Source of the DNA: Spirosoma sp.
GTDB lineage: Bacteria > Bacteroidota > Bacteroidia > Cytophagales > Spirosomataceae
DNA: 7,936 nt
NCBI GenBank assembly: GCA_025351545.1
Contig: JANXVQ010000404.1
Location: forward strand, 1 to 7,936
Reading direction: 5' to 3'
Numbering within the stretch: the first letter of the stretch is position 1; each line of letters opens with the position of its first letter. Shown one piece after another: positions 1-5,686 of the stretch. Under the pieces are notes generated by a model. The model saw only the letters and a list, made by a program, of their open reading frames with translations. It had not been told where the DNA came from and ran no database searches. A program made the position numbers and the translations under genes.

Positions 1-590
1 CGTTGGTTCTCTTCGTCCAGAAAGTGGCCGATTTTCTCCATCACCGTCACTGTGTCAACCTTTTCCTTCGGATGCTGGCCCAATGATACGAGTTTGTCGA
101 ATAGTTCATCAACATTGGTCATGTTGAAGTTACCCGCTACAACCAGGTTACGACTGCGCCAGTTGCTTTGCCGCAGCATGGGATGGCAGTTTTCAATCTC
201 GTTGGCTCCATGAGTACCATATCGCAAATGACCCATCCAAACCTCACCTGTAAAAGCAATGTTTTCCTGAAGCCATTTAGCATCTTTGGCCTTCTCTTTG
301 TTGCCTTTGAGCGCCTTCCGAAATTTCTTGTTAACCTTATTGAAAATGTCCGTTACGGGTTGCTGATCGACTGAGCGGTAGCGACTGATATAACGGTGTC
401 CGGCGGGTACATCGAGCTTGATGTTGGCAATCCCGGCTCCGTCCTGGCCGCGATTGACCTGCTTTTCCATAAGCAGGTATAGTTTGTTGGCTCCATAGAG
501 CGCGGTCCCGTACTTATCAATATAATACTGGTACGGTTTGCGGAGCCGTATTAAGGCAATGCCGCACTCGTGTTTGATGGCGTCGCTCAT
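1..590 (-). CDS. Amidophosphoribosyltransferase-like protein (PurF-like, long Bacteroidota form), N-terminal 196 residues
   Basis: The reading frame is open from an ATG at 590 to the left edge, so the C-terminus is missing. It starts MSDAIKHECGIALIR, a class II glutamine amidotransferase (Ntn-hydrolase) start with Cys9 as the likely nucleophile. The preceding Glu-Cys junction resembles the propeptide cleavage point of Bacillus PurF. Further family motifs are NRGQDGAG (46-53), GHLRYGTHG (120-128) and AGNFNMTN (152-159), the last two matching the usual RY.T.G and GN.TN glutamine-site segments. PurF moves the amide nitrogen of glutamine to PRPP, giving phosphoribosylamine, the first step of purine synthesis and the substrate of PurD. 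A lysine-rich stretch at about 75-110 has no counterpart in the short canonical PurF. Whether this long form is the main PurF or a paralogue cannot be told without the phosphoribosyltransferase half. No strong Shine-Dalgarno site precedes the ATG. Confidence 0.85.
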   Translation of the reverse strand, partial: MSDAIKHECGIALIRLRKPYQYYIDKYGTALYGANKLYLLMEKQVNRGQDGAGIANIKLDVPAGHRYISRYRSVDQQPVTDIFNKVNKKFRKALKGNKEKAKDAKWLQENIAFTGEVWMGHLRYGTHGANEIENCHPMLRQSNWRSRNLVVAGNFNMTNVDELFDKLVSLGQHPKEKVDTVTVMEKIGHFLDEENQ

Positions 591-638
591 GCAAGAGTTT
601 GTCGAAGCACGTGGATTTTAGTCAATGATGAAGTAACG

Positions 639-667
639 GCTCTGCCTTGGCAATGGTTCGGCAGGGC
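639..667. repeat. Inverted repeat in the PAP2 / purF-like gap
   Basis: The 108-base gap between the PAP2 gene and the PurF-like gene contains GCTCTGCC (639-646) and GGCAGGGC (660-667). They can pair as an 8-bp stem with one G-T wobble around a 13-base loop. On the minus strand, the direction of both genes, no T-run follows, so it is not a convincing terminator. It lies about 50 bases upstream of the PurF-like start and would fall in that gene's leader if transcription begins upstream or reads through from the PAP2 gene. A T-rich tract follows the PAP2 stop codon directly. I see no clear promoter in the gap. Confidence 0.3.
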
Positions 668-698
668 TTTAAACAATAGTAGGGAAAAACTAAAAAAA

Positions 699-1346
699 CT
701 AACCATTACGTAAGTGATTCGTTTTTATAACCCATTGGCACATTAGTAAATAAATAATGATCGATGAAGCTGTACCTATCAGCGAACCAGCAAAAACATC
801 TTCTACAAAATGTTGAAACAGATACACTCGGGAGTAGCCTGTCAGTACACATAAAAATAACCAAAAAAGGCCTCTATCTTTTCGGTCGTCCAGAAACGCC
901 AGCAGACCGAACATAGCAAAAGCCGTTGTAGTATGGCCCGATGGAAAGCTATTGTAACTGTGCACATCTAACCCTTTAATAATATGATACTCAAATGTTG
1001 AATGCTCAAAAAATTTAAGAGGACGGGGCGAACCATTAAAGATAATCTTTTTAAAAAACTCGGATATGAGTGAAGATAAAACGAAACTCGCAAAGCCCAT
1101 CAGGCCAATGCGCCAGTTAAAAATCGCAAGAATGATACAGACAACGATAAAAAATACGCCATCGCCCATGTAAGTAACGTAGGGGAAAAGTAAGTCAGCA
1201 ATTAGACTATTACGACTATTAACCCACTGCATTAGCTGTTCCTGTGTACAAAACCATTGCAATGCCCCAATCACGACCAACGCCAATGCATAGGGAAGAA
1301 AAAAGAGCCGATTTTTACGAAACAAATCAAATAGCATCAGAAACAC
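699..1346 (-). CDS. PAP2-family membrane phosphatase (phosphatidic acid / undecaprenyl-PP phosphatase-like)
   Basis: A 215-residue integral membrane protein with the three PAP2 signature motifs. The first is KKIIFNGSPRP (99-109), close to KX6RP but with seven residues between Lys100 and Arg-Pro. The second is PSGH (135-138). The third is SRVYLFQHFVED (172-183), an exact SRX5HX3D. His138, His179 and Asp183 are the expected catalytic and supporting residues. Hydrophobic segments at about 14-33, 62-80, 82-98, 140-152, 159-171 and 184-205 suggest about six membrane helices. Family members remove phosphate from lipid phosphates or diphosphates such as phosphatidic acid or undecaprenyl diphosphate; the substrate cannot be read from sequence. 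The gene starts 9 bases after the gldH stop and probably shares its transcript. The first codon taken here is GTG at 1346; an ATG at 1337 would remove only three residues and is an equally good start. An ATG at 1348 is out of frame and stops at once. Confidence 0.88.
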   Translation of the reverse strand: MFLMLFDLFRKNRLFFLPYALALVVIGALQWFCTQEQLMQWVNSRNSLIADLLFPYVTYMGDGVFFIVVCIILAIFNWRIGLMGFASFVLSSLISEFFKKIIFNGSPRPLKFFEHSTFEYHIIKGLDVHSYNSFPSGHTTTAFAMFGLLAFLDDRKDRGLFWLFLCVLTGYSRVYLFQHFVEDVFAGSLIGTASSIIIYLLMCQWVIKTNHLRNG

Positions 1347-1355
1347 ATGATCGAA

Positions 1356-1832
1356 TTAATGGGCGGGAGCAGATTTTTCGACTGTAATACCAACGCTCAT
1401 AATATTAAGCAGTGGGTCTTGACGCATATACTGCCGGATTTGCATCGTGTATTTACCCGGCTTTGGAAAGTGGTAATTACGCTTCATCAAAAACTTATGG
1501 TCGAAAAGATCACCAAGGCCATCGCCGTTGGGTTTGCCCGTTTTGGGGTCCATCAAAATCAATTCATCCAGCCGGGATTCGATTTCTTTACCAGTCGCAT
1601 CGCGCAGATAGCGAGTCAAATAAAGATTATAATAGCCGTAAGACAGGCTGTTACGAAGGTTATAGTAAATATTGTAAGGTTGCGACGCATCAGTAATGTC
1701 AAACGTGAATGACGGTGCATTTTTAATATACCATTTGCCGTCTTCAATATCCCTATACTCTTTATAAACTGCGTTCGTGTTGCAGCCACCGGCCAACATG
1801 GCAATAAATAGTACTAATCCCAATCGTTTCAT
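1356..1832 (-). CDS. gldH: Gliding motility lipoprotein GldH
   Basis: A 158-residue lipoprotein. The N-terminus MKRLGLVLFIAMLAGGC is a type II signal peptide with lipidated Cys17. The mature part matches the GldH family by its pattern: W34 shortly after the start, F-x-F-D-I (43-47), YNIYYNLRNSLSYGYYNLYL (53-72), a GDGLGD loop (103-108) and a C-terminal YTMQIRQYMR segment before a final beta strand ending VGITVE. The length is typical. In Flavobacterium, GldH is one of the Gld lipoproteins needed for gliding, but homologues are widespread in non-gliding Bacteroidota, so the gene alone does not prove motility. It is the first gene of a probable gldH-PAP2 operon, with a good promoter 20 bases upstream and a purine-rich AAGGTGAGGT just before the ATG. 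The neighbouring divergent gene is the BlaI-like repressor. Confidence 0.9.
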   Translation of the reverse strand: MKRLGLVLFIAMLAGGCNTNAVYKEYRDIEDGKWYIKNAPSFTFDITDASQPYNIYYNLRNSLSYGYYNLYLTRYLRDATGKEIESRLDELILMDPKTGKPNGDGLGDLFDHKFLMKRNYHFPKPGKYTMQIRQYMRQDPLLNIMSVGITVEKSAPAH

Positions 1833-1852
1833 ACCTCACCTTGAATAGGCTA

Positions 1853-1884
1853 CAAAGCTACGCCGGGCTGGTTGGCTTTTCAAA
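1853..1884 (-). promoter_or_regulatory. Bacteroidota-type promoter of gldH-PAP2
   Basis: On the minus strand a TTTG (1884-1881) is followed after exactly 20 bases by TAGCTTTG (1860-1853), a full match to the Bacteroidota -33 / -7 pattern TTTG and TAnnTTTG. The -7 element ends 20 bases before the gldH ATG at 1832, so the leader would be only about 12-16 bases. No experimental start site is known to me here. Confidence 0.7.
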
Positions 1885-1900
1885 CGACTGAAGACCAAAG

Positions 1901-1912
1901 TTGTGACCACAA
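1901..1912. promoter_or_regulatory. Short palindrome in the gldH/blaI divergent region
   Basis: TTGTG-AC-CACAA is a perfect 5+2+5 inverted repeat lying between the two divergent promoters, 16 bases upstream of the gldH TTTG element. It may be a protein-binding site, but 5-base arms in an AT-rich spacer are weak evidence. Confidence 0.25.
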
Positions 1913-1913
1913 A

Positions 1914-1951
1914 AAACTATGTAAATAGTTTGCAAACGATAAAAATAGTTT
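1914..1951. promoter_or_regulatory. Candidate BlaI-type operator region
   Basis: AAACTAT (1914-1920), GTAA and ATAGTTT (1925-1931) form a perfect inverted repeat with 7-base arms and a 4-base spacer. Its right arm lies within AAATAGTTT (1923-1931), which recurs exactly at 1943-1951, 20 bases away or about two helical turns. A second perfect palindrome, GTTTGCAAAC, covers 1928-1937. Together they cover the -33 element of the blaI promoter and abut its -7 element. BlaI/MecI proteins bind inverted repeats as dimers and usually repress their own operon, so this is the obvious self-operator. The match to the staphylococcal TACA/TGTA core is only partial, and the assignment rests on position and symmetry. 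Confidence 0.55.
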
Positions 1952-1959
1952 TAAGTTTG
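1929..1959 (+). promoter_or_regulatory. Promoter of the blaI-blaR1-like operon
   Basis: TTTG (1929-1932), 19 bases, then TAAGTTTG (1952-1959) is a full match to the Bacteroidota promoter pattern. The -7 element ends 4 bases before the ATG at 1964, so transcription should begin at or within a few bases of the start codon, leaving no room for a ribosome binding site. The core elements overlap the candidate operator, so bound repressor would block polymerase. Confidence 0.65.
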
Positions 1960-1963
1960 TTTT

Positions 1964-2323
1964 ATGGAAAAGCTAACTGCCAAAGAAGAAGAAGTGATGC
2001 AAGTGCTCTGGAAAATGGAGCAAGGTTATGTGAAGGACATGGTGCCAAAATTTACGAATCCTCCATTACACTACAACACCGTTTCAACCATTGTCCGTAA
2101 CCTCGAAGAAAAAGGCTATATCGGCCACAAAGCGTATGGTAATACACACGAGTATTACCCAATTATCAGCAAGGAAACGTATCAGAACCGGTTTGTACTG
2201 ACGAGAGTCGTTGATGAATATTTCGACAATTCATACAAGAATTTAGTGAGTTACTTTGCTAAGAATGAGAAGATTTCGGCCGATGAACTACGGGAGATTC
2301 TAGCCATGATCGAAAAAAAATAG
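1964..2323 (+). CDS. BlaI/MecI/CopY-family transcriptional repressor
   Basis: A 119-residue winged-helix repressor of normal length for the penicillinase-repressor family. The N-terminal DNA-binding part runs from LTAKEEEVMQVLW (4-16) through the recognition-helix region HYNTVSTIVRNLEEKGYI (36-53) to the wing and the family's Y-x-P-x-I-S (65-69). Residues 70-119 form the helical dimerisation part. In staphylococcal BlaI and MecI the antirepressor cuts an Asn-Phe bond in this part; the equivalent place here is probably Tyr97-Phe98 in SYFAKNEKIS, so the Phe is kept but the Asn is not. It starts at ATG 1964; the next in-frame Met (12) would destroy the first helix. It sits 4 bases upstream of the M56 gene, the classic repressor-sensor pairing, and probably represses its own promoter. 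Its other targets are unknown; no beta-lactamase gene is in view. Confidence 0.9.
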   Translation: MEKLTAKEEEVMQVLWKMEQGYVKDMVPKFTNPPLHYNTVSTIVRNLEEKGYIGHKAYGNTHEYYPIISKETYQNRFVLTRVVDEYFDNSYKNLVSYFAKNEKISADELREILAMIEKK

Positions 2324-2327
2324 CGAT

Positions 2328-4208
2328 ATGGAAATTCTGCGCTACGTTGTTTTAGTCAATGGGCTGCTAGCCATTGTAAGCGTTGCATACTACGTTCTGC
2401 TCAGACGCGAAACGTTTTTTTCCGCAAACCGTCTGGCACTGTGGCTAGGTCTGGCTAGTGCTCTCGTGCTTCCCCTACTTGAACTACCCGACTGGCGACC
2501 GCAACCCGTACGGACTGCCATGCAGCGAACAGCGCAGATTATTGTACCAAAAGTTTTCCCCAAATCGCACCAATATCAGTCAGATGTAACGGTTACGTTT
2601 CCTGACAAAGAGATGTATCAGGCTTTTCAGGAACAGCCGGAAGGGTTTATCTGGTCCTGGCAAGCGGGCTTGATTATTCTCTATTTTGCGGGTGTTTTCG
2701 TGTTGCTGATTCGGTTTGGCATTCAGTTGGCGTCGCTGCGAAAAGCCATTGGCCAGTCAATACATGAGCCTTACGACGGCTTTACGTTAGTGTGGGACAA
2801 GCACGCTACGTCGCCTTTCTCGTTTTTCGGCTGGGTAGTTGTAAATCCAAATCAGCACGCGCCTGATGAGCTGGACCAAATTCTCAGACACGAGCGCGTT
2901 CATGTTCGGGAGCGGCACAGTTTTGATATGATGGGGGCCGAATTGGTCTGTATTGTTTTCTGGATCAACCCGGCGGCTTATCTATTTCGGCAGTTGATTC
3001 ACCAAACGCTCGAATTTTGTGCCGACCGGGTCGTATTGGCTGAAGGCGTTGATGCTGAAGCTTACCAATACAATTTATTGAAAGTGAGCCTGTTGTCGGG
3101 TCAGTCGACCATTACCAATCACTTTAGTAAGTCACAACTCAAATCCCAGATTGCCATGATTAACCAACAGGAATCCTCGAGAGTTACCTGGCTAAAATAT
3201 CCCGTTTACTTCATTGCAGCGCTAACAGTAGCATCGGCATTTGCGCACCCGCAGCCTATAAAGGCACTACGCAGGTACATACCAAAACCTATTGCGGAAA
3301 CGCTTGCGGCTATGGCTGAACCGGCGAAAGACCCTTTTCAACTTGCTGAAAAAGCCGGGCCGCTAGTCAACGTTAAATCCACTGAACCAGGAATTAATAA
3401 AAGCAGTGTACAAAAGCCGCTTATTCAGAAAAGCAAGGCGCTTCTGGATTCTGCAAGCCAGCAGTCTCAGCCCGATACAGTACAAATTAGTCCGTCGCGG
3501 TATATGCAGTATGAAGGTGATAAATTGTACTGGATTATTACACCGAAGACAAGTTTCGATGACTTAGCCATCATGAAACAGGAATTTGAGCGTCATGGGT
3601 ACAAATTGCAGGTTCAGACGTTGAAATATGATCCGCGCAAGGCTTATATCTCAGACATTAAGATAACAATTATCAGACCAACAGCAGGCGTTAGTGACTT
3701 TGAGGAAACAGGTATAAACGGGGGACCCGTACGATCACATGGGGGCTATAACGGTATAAATACGTTAAAGACTGTTGCCGCCGTAGGGTCTTATCCGTTT
3801 AAGAATGATTTTCTGCACATTCCGCAAGGACTTATGCAAATTGCCCGCAATGAAGAACTACCTATAACCAAGTCAGTTAATGATCAAAAGATGGATTCTC
3901 TAATTTTGGCAGGTGAACGTAAATATGGCCATTTAGGAATGGGGTTCCGTAAATTCAATCAAAGTGAAATTATAAAGCAATCCACACCTAATAGTAGCCT
4001 GGGGGTTGCCCCAGACGGCTCACTTTATGTCAATGAAGGCCCAAGTCCCTGGGTGATCAAGGCGTTCATTAACAATGAACCAGCCACATTAAAAGAAGTT
4101 CGCAGACTGAAGATTTCTCAGATTTATACCTTCGCCGTAATACTGGGGTATGACTCGGCCATGCAAAAACGATCAGGAGTAGACTATTTTCTTTTTTATG
4201 TTAACTAA
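2328..4208 (+). CDS. BlaR1-like M56-family membrane metallopeptidase
   Basis: A 626-residue sensor-protease. The N-terminal half is the M56 domain: membrane helices at about 5-25, 35-52, 112-133, 200-220 and 290-306, the zinc motif HERVH (188-192) and the downstream ExxAD-type ligand segment EFCAD (229-233). In BlaR1 an outer signal activates this cytosolic protease, leading to loss of the BlaI repressor. Here the part after the last helix differs from BlaR1: there is no penicillin-binding domain, and I find no plausible SxxK, SxN and KTG set. Instead come a K/S/Q/P-rich linker (about 330-388), a segment around YWIITPKTSFDDLAIMKQ (401-418) of a kind recurring in Bacteroidota M56 proteins, and a tail (about 575-626) whose I-x-x-F-I-N-N-E and final hydrophobic strand vaguely recall a TonB-receptor plug motif. 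The C-terminal part should be periplasmic. The inducing signal is unknown. The gene ends convergent to ricT. Confidence 0.88.
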   Translation: MEILRYVVLVNGLLAIVSVAYYVLLRRETFFSANRLALWLGLASALVLPLLELPDWRPQPVRTAMQRTAQIIVPKVFPKSHQYQSDVTVTFPDKEMYQAFQEQPEGFIWSWQAGLIILYFAGVFVLLIRFGIQLASLRKAIGQSIHEPYDGFTLVWDKHATSPFSFFGWVVVNPNQHAPDELDQILRHERVHVRERHSFDMMGAELVCIVFWINPAAYLFRQLIHQTLEFCADRVVLAEGVDAEAYQYNLLKVSLLSGQSTITNHFSKSQLKSQIAMINQQESSRVTWLKYPVYFIAALTVASAFAHPQPIKALRRYIPKPIAETLAAMAEPAKDPFQLAEKAGPLVNVKSTEPGINKSSVQKPLIQKSKALLDSASQQSQPDTVQISPSRYMQYEGDKLYWIITPKTSFDDLAIMKQEFERHGYKLQVQTLKYDPRKAYISDIKITIIRPTAGVSDFEETGINGGPVRSHGGYNGINTLKTVAAVGSYPFKNDFLHIPQGLMQIARNEELPITKSVNDQKMDSLILAGERKYGHLGMGFRKFNQSEIIKQSTPNSSLGVAPDGSLYVNEGPSPWVIKAFINNEPATLKEVRRLKISQIYTFAVILGYDSAMQKRSGVDYFLFYVN

Positions 4209-4351
4209 AATCGGCTATGTATTTCTTCACCAATCGTTTCAGCAGCCCTTCTATACGCCAACGTATCGGAATGATCAACGGCCGACGCTCCGGTGTGTAG
4301 ACCGTACTACGTTTTCAGCCTCTTATATTCGGGTGATTTCTGAATTTCCTA
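4205..4351 (-). pseudogene. Possible decayed gene 3' end (unrecognised)
   Basis: The 198 bases between the M56 gene and ricT hold no intact gene. On the minus strand one frame reads a protein-like tail of 34 residues, starting YGLHTGASAVDHSD and ending AAETIGEEIHSRF, then TAG at 4207-4205. This stop overlaps the stop codon of the M56 gene on the other strand. Upstream in the same frame are a TAG (4309-4307), 13 more residues (EIQKSPEYKRLKT) and another TAG (4351-4349). The residue mix and the apparent C-terminal amphipathic helix resemble a real protein end, so this may be the remnant of a minus-strand gene. I cannot name a family, and chance is a real alternative for so short a stretch. Confidence 0.25.
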
Positions 4352-4371
4352 AAATTTAAAAACTATATTAT

Positions 4372-4407
4372 ACAAATAACCCCGGCCATTTGGTCGGGGT
4401 TATTTGT
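4372..4407. terminator. Bidirectional hairpin terminator between the M56 gene and ricT
   Basis: A near-perfect inverted repeat with 16-base arms (4372-4387 and 4392-4407) closes on an ATTT loop. The one irregular pair is G4385-T4394. The core is CCCCGGCC/GGTCGGGG, flanked by AAATAA and TTATTT, so each strand has a GC-rich stem followed by a U-rich arm, as expected for terminating both convergent transcripts. The right arm's last base is also the last base of the ricT stop codon (4409-4407), so the ricT message ends in the hairpin almost immediately. Confidence 0.8.
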
Positions 4408-5603
4408 TAGGAAGTTTTACCGGCTGGCGTAGGCCTCGGTGCATTAGTCTCTGGTCCACGTGGCTTTTTCTTTTTCTTTTTAGTCACCGTTCGGGCAGTG
4501 TATTTAGCGTCTAGTTTTTGTAGATCGCTGTTAAGAGCAGCCGCTGTAACGGGTTCTTTTTCGCCTATTGGTGTCAGGACGTCGAATGATTCGGGAATAA
4601 TGCCGTTTTTATTCAACTCAACAATTTCCAGCACGCGAATAATAGGCAGTGGATACCAGGTACTCTCGGCTCCGTAGCCAAACCACATGAGCTTACGAAA
4701 AATGTCGGTTTTCTGTAAATAGGCGCGTCCTTTCTGCGTTTCCAGCGGCTTCTCAACCGTCGGAATATCGCGCAGGGCGTCCATATACGTATCTAATTCG
4801 TAATTCAGACAGCATTTCAAACGACCGCACTGACCCGATAATTTCGCCGGGTTTAGCGATAGATTTTGATATCGGGCTGCCGAGGTCGCAATGTTTTTAA
4901 AATCTGTCAGCCAGGTTGAGCAGCAGAGTTCACGTCCGCAGGAACCGATACCACCAAGTCGTCCGGCTTCCTGACGAAGACTAATCTGCCGCATTTCGAT
5001 TCGGGCTTTGAATTCACCCGCCAGCATTTTAATCAACTCGCGAAAATCAACACGTTCTTCAGACGAATAATAAAAAGTCGCCTTCGTGTTGTCCGACTGA
5101 AATTCGACGTCAGACAGTTTCATATTGAGTTTCAACTCACGAGAAATTTCGCGGGAACGATAAAGTGCCGGAAGATCTCGCAAAACAGCCTGTTCATGTC
5201 GTTCAAGGTCTTTAGGCGTAGCAGTTCGGTGAATAACTTTAGTGTCGTCGGTAATTTTGACGGCCCGTTTCTTCACCTGCAATCGCACTAACTCCCCTTG
5301 CAGCGAAACTGCCCCGATATGAAATCCTGATTGCATTTCCACCACCACATAATCTCCCGTGGTAAGATCAAGTTGGTGAACATTGCGGTGATATTCCTTT
5401 CGACCGCCTTTAAATTTCACCTCAACTACATCGTATCGTTGGCCCGGCATGGCAATATCGCTCAGCCAGTCAAATGAATTCAATTTATTGCAGCCTCCGG
5501 TACTACACCCTCCGCTTCCGCATCCGGTAGTAGCCGTTTTCTGACCGTCGGATGCGCCACGTTGGGTTCCACACCCGCCGGTTGCACAAGATTTGCACGA
5601 CAT
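4407..5603 (-). CDS. ricT: PSP1-domain protein RicT
   Basis: A 398-residue PSP1/RicT (YaaT) family protein. The core (about 55-275) carries the two cysteine motifs of the family, SCGRELCC (221-228: Cys222, 227, 228) and QCGRLKCC (258-265: Cys259, 264, 265). In Bacillus subtilis, RicT works with RicA and RicF as an iron-sulfur complex affecting RNase Y and mRNA maturation; no RicA or RicF partner is visible here. Two additions flank the core. The N-terminus has six cysteines (3, 6, 11, 28, 33, 38) in Gly/Ser/Thr-rich surroundings, ending GGCNKLNSFDWL. The C-terminus is a basic, Pro-rich tail with six lysines at 375-380 and is probably disordered. The ATG at 5603 is favoured because it includes the cysteine-rich start. 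It lies 83 bases downstream of purD on the same strand and converges on the M56 gene across a terminator hairpin. Confidence 0.9.
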   Translation of the reverse strand: MSCKSCATGGCGTQRGASDGQKTATTGCGSGGCSTGGCNKLNSFDWLSDIAMPGQRYDVVEVKFKGGRKEYHRNVHQLDLTTGDYVVVEMQSGFHIGAVSLQGELVRLQVKKRAVKITDDTKVIHRTATPKDLERHEQAVLRDLPALYRSREISRELKLNMKLSDVEFQSDNTKATFYYSSEERVDFRELIKMLAGEFKARIEMRQISLRQEAGRLGGIGSCGRELCCSTWLTDFKNIATSAARYQNLSLNPAKLSGQCGRLKCCLNYELDTYMDALRDIPTVEKPLETQKGRAYLQKTDIFRKLMWFGYGAESTWYPLPIIRVLEIVELNKNGIIPESFDVLTPIGEKEPVTAAALNSDLQKLDAKYTARTVTKKKKKKPRGPETNAPRPTPAGKTS

Positions 5604-5632
5604 GTATATATAGTTATGGAGTTATAAAGCAG

Positions 5633-5662
5633 CAAAGTTTTCAGCACCAATAGGTTACGCAA
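5633..5662 (-). promoter_or_regulatory. Weak candidate promoter of ricT
   Basis: In the purD-ricT gap the minus strand reads TTG (5662-5660), 19 bases, then AAACTTTG (5640-5633), one base off the TAnnTTTG pattern. It ends 29 bases before the ricT ATG. The -33 element is only partial, so ricT may equally be read from the purD transcript. Confidence 0.3.
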
Positions 5663-5686
5663 TAACTTTACAACATTACAACCTCG

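Noticed and set aside
701..715. The palindrome TTACGTAA at the end of the PAP2 gene with the following T-run as a terminator
   Set aside because: The palindrome has no loop and lies within the coding end; the T-run alone is not enough to call a terminator.
1347..1712. Plus-strand open frames opposite gldH (up to 121 codons)
   Set aside because: They lie antisense to a well-recognised GldH with a signal peptide and family pattern, so they are shadows.
1964..4208. The module as a true beta-lactam resistance sensor system
   Set aside because: No beta-lactamase or resistant penicillin-binding protein is in the window, and the sensor lacks a visible penicillin-binding domain; only the repressor and protease families are supported.
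4217..4300. A 27-codon plus-strand ORF starting MYFFTNRF just after the M56 gene
   Set aside because: It is short, has no supporting start signals or recognisable family, and the minus-strand frame over the same bases looks more protein-like.
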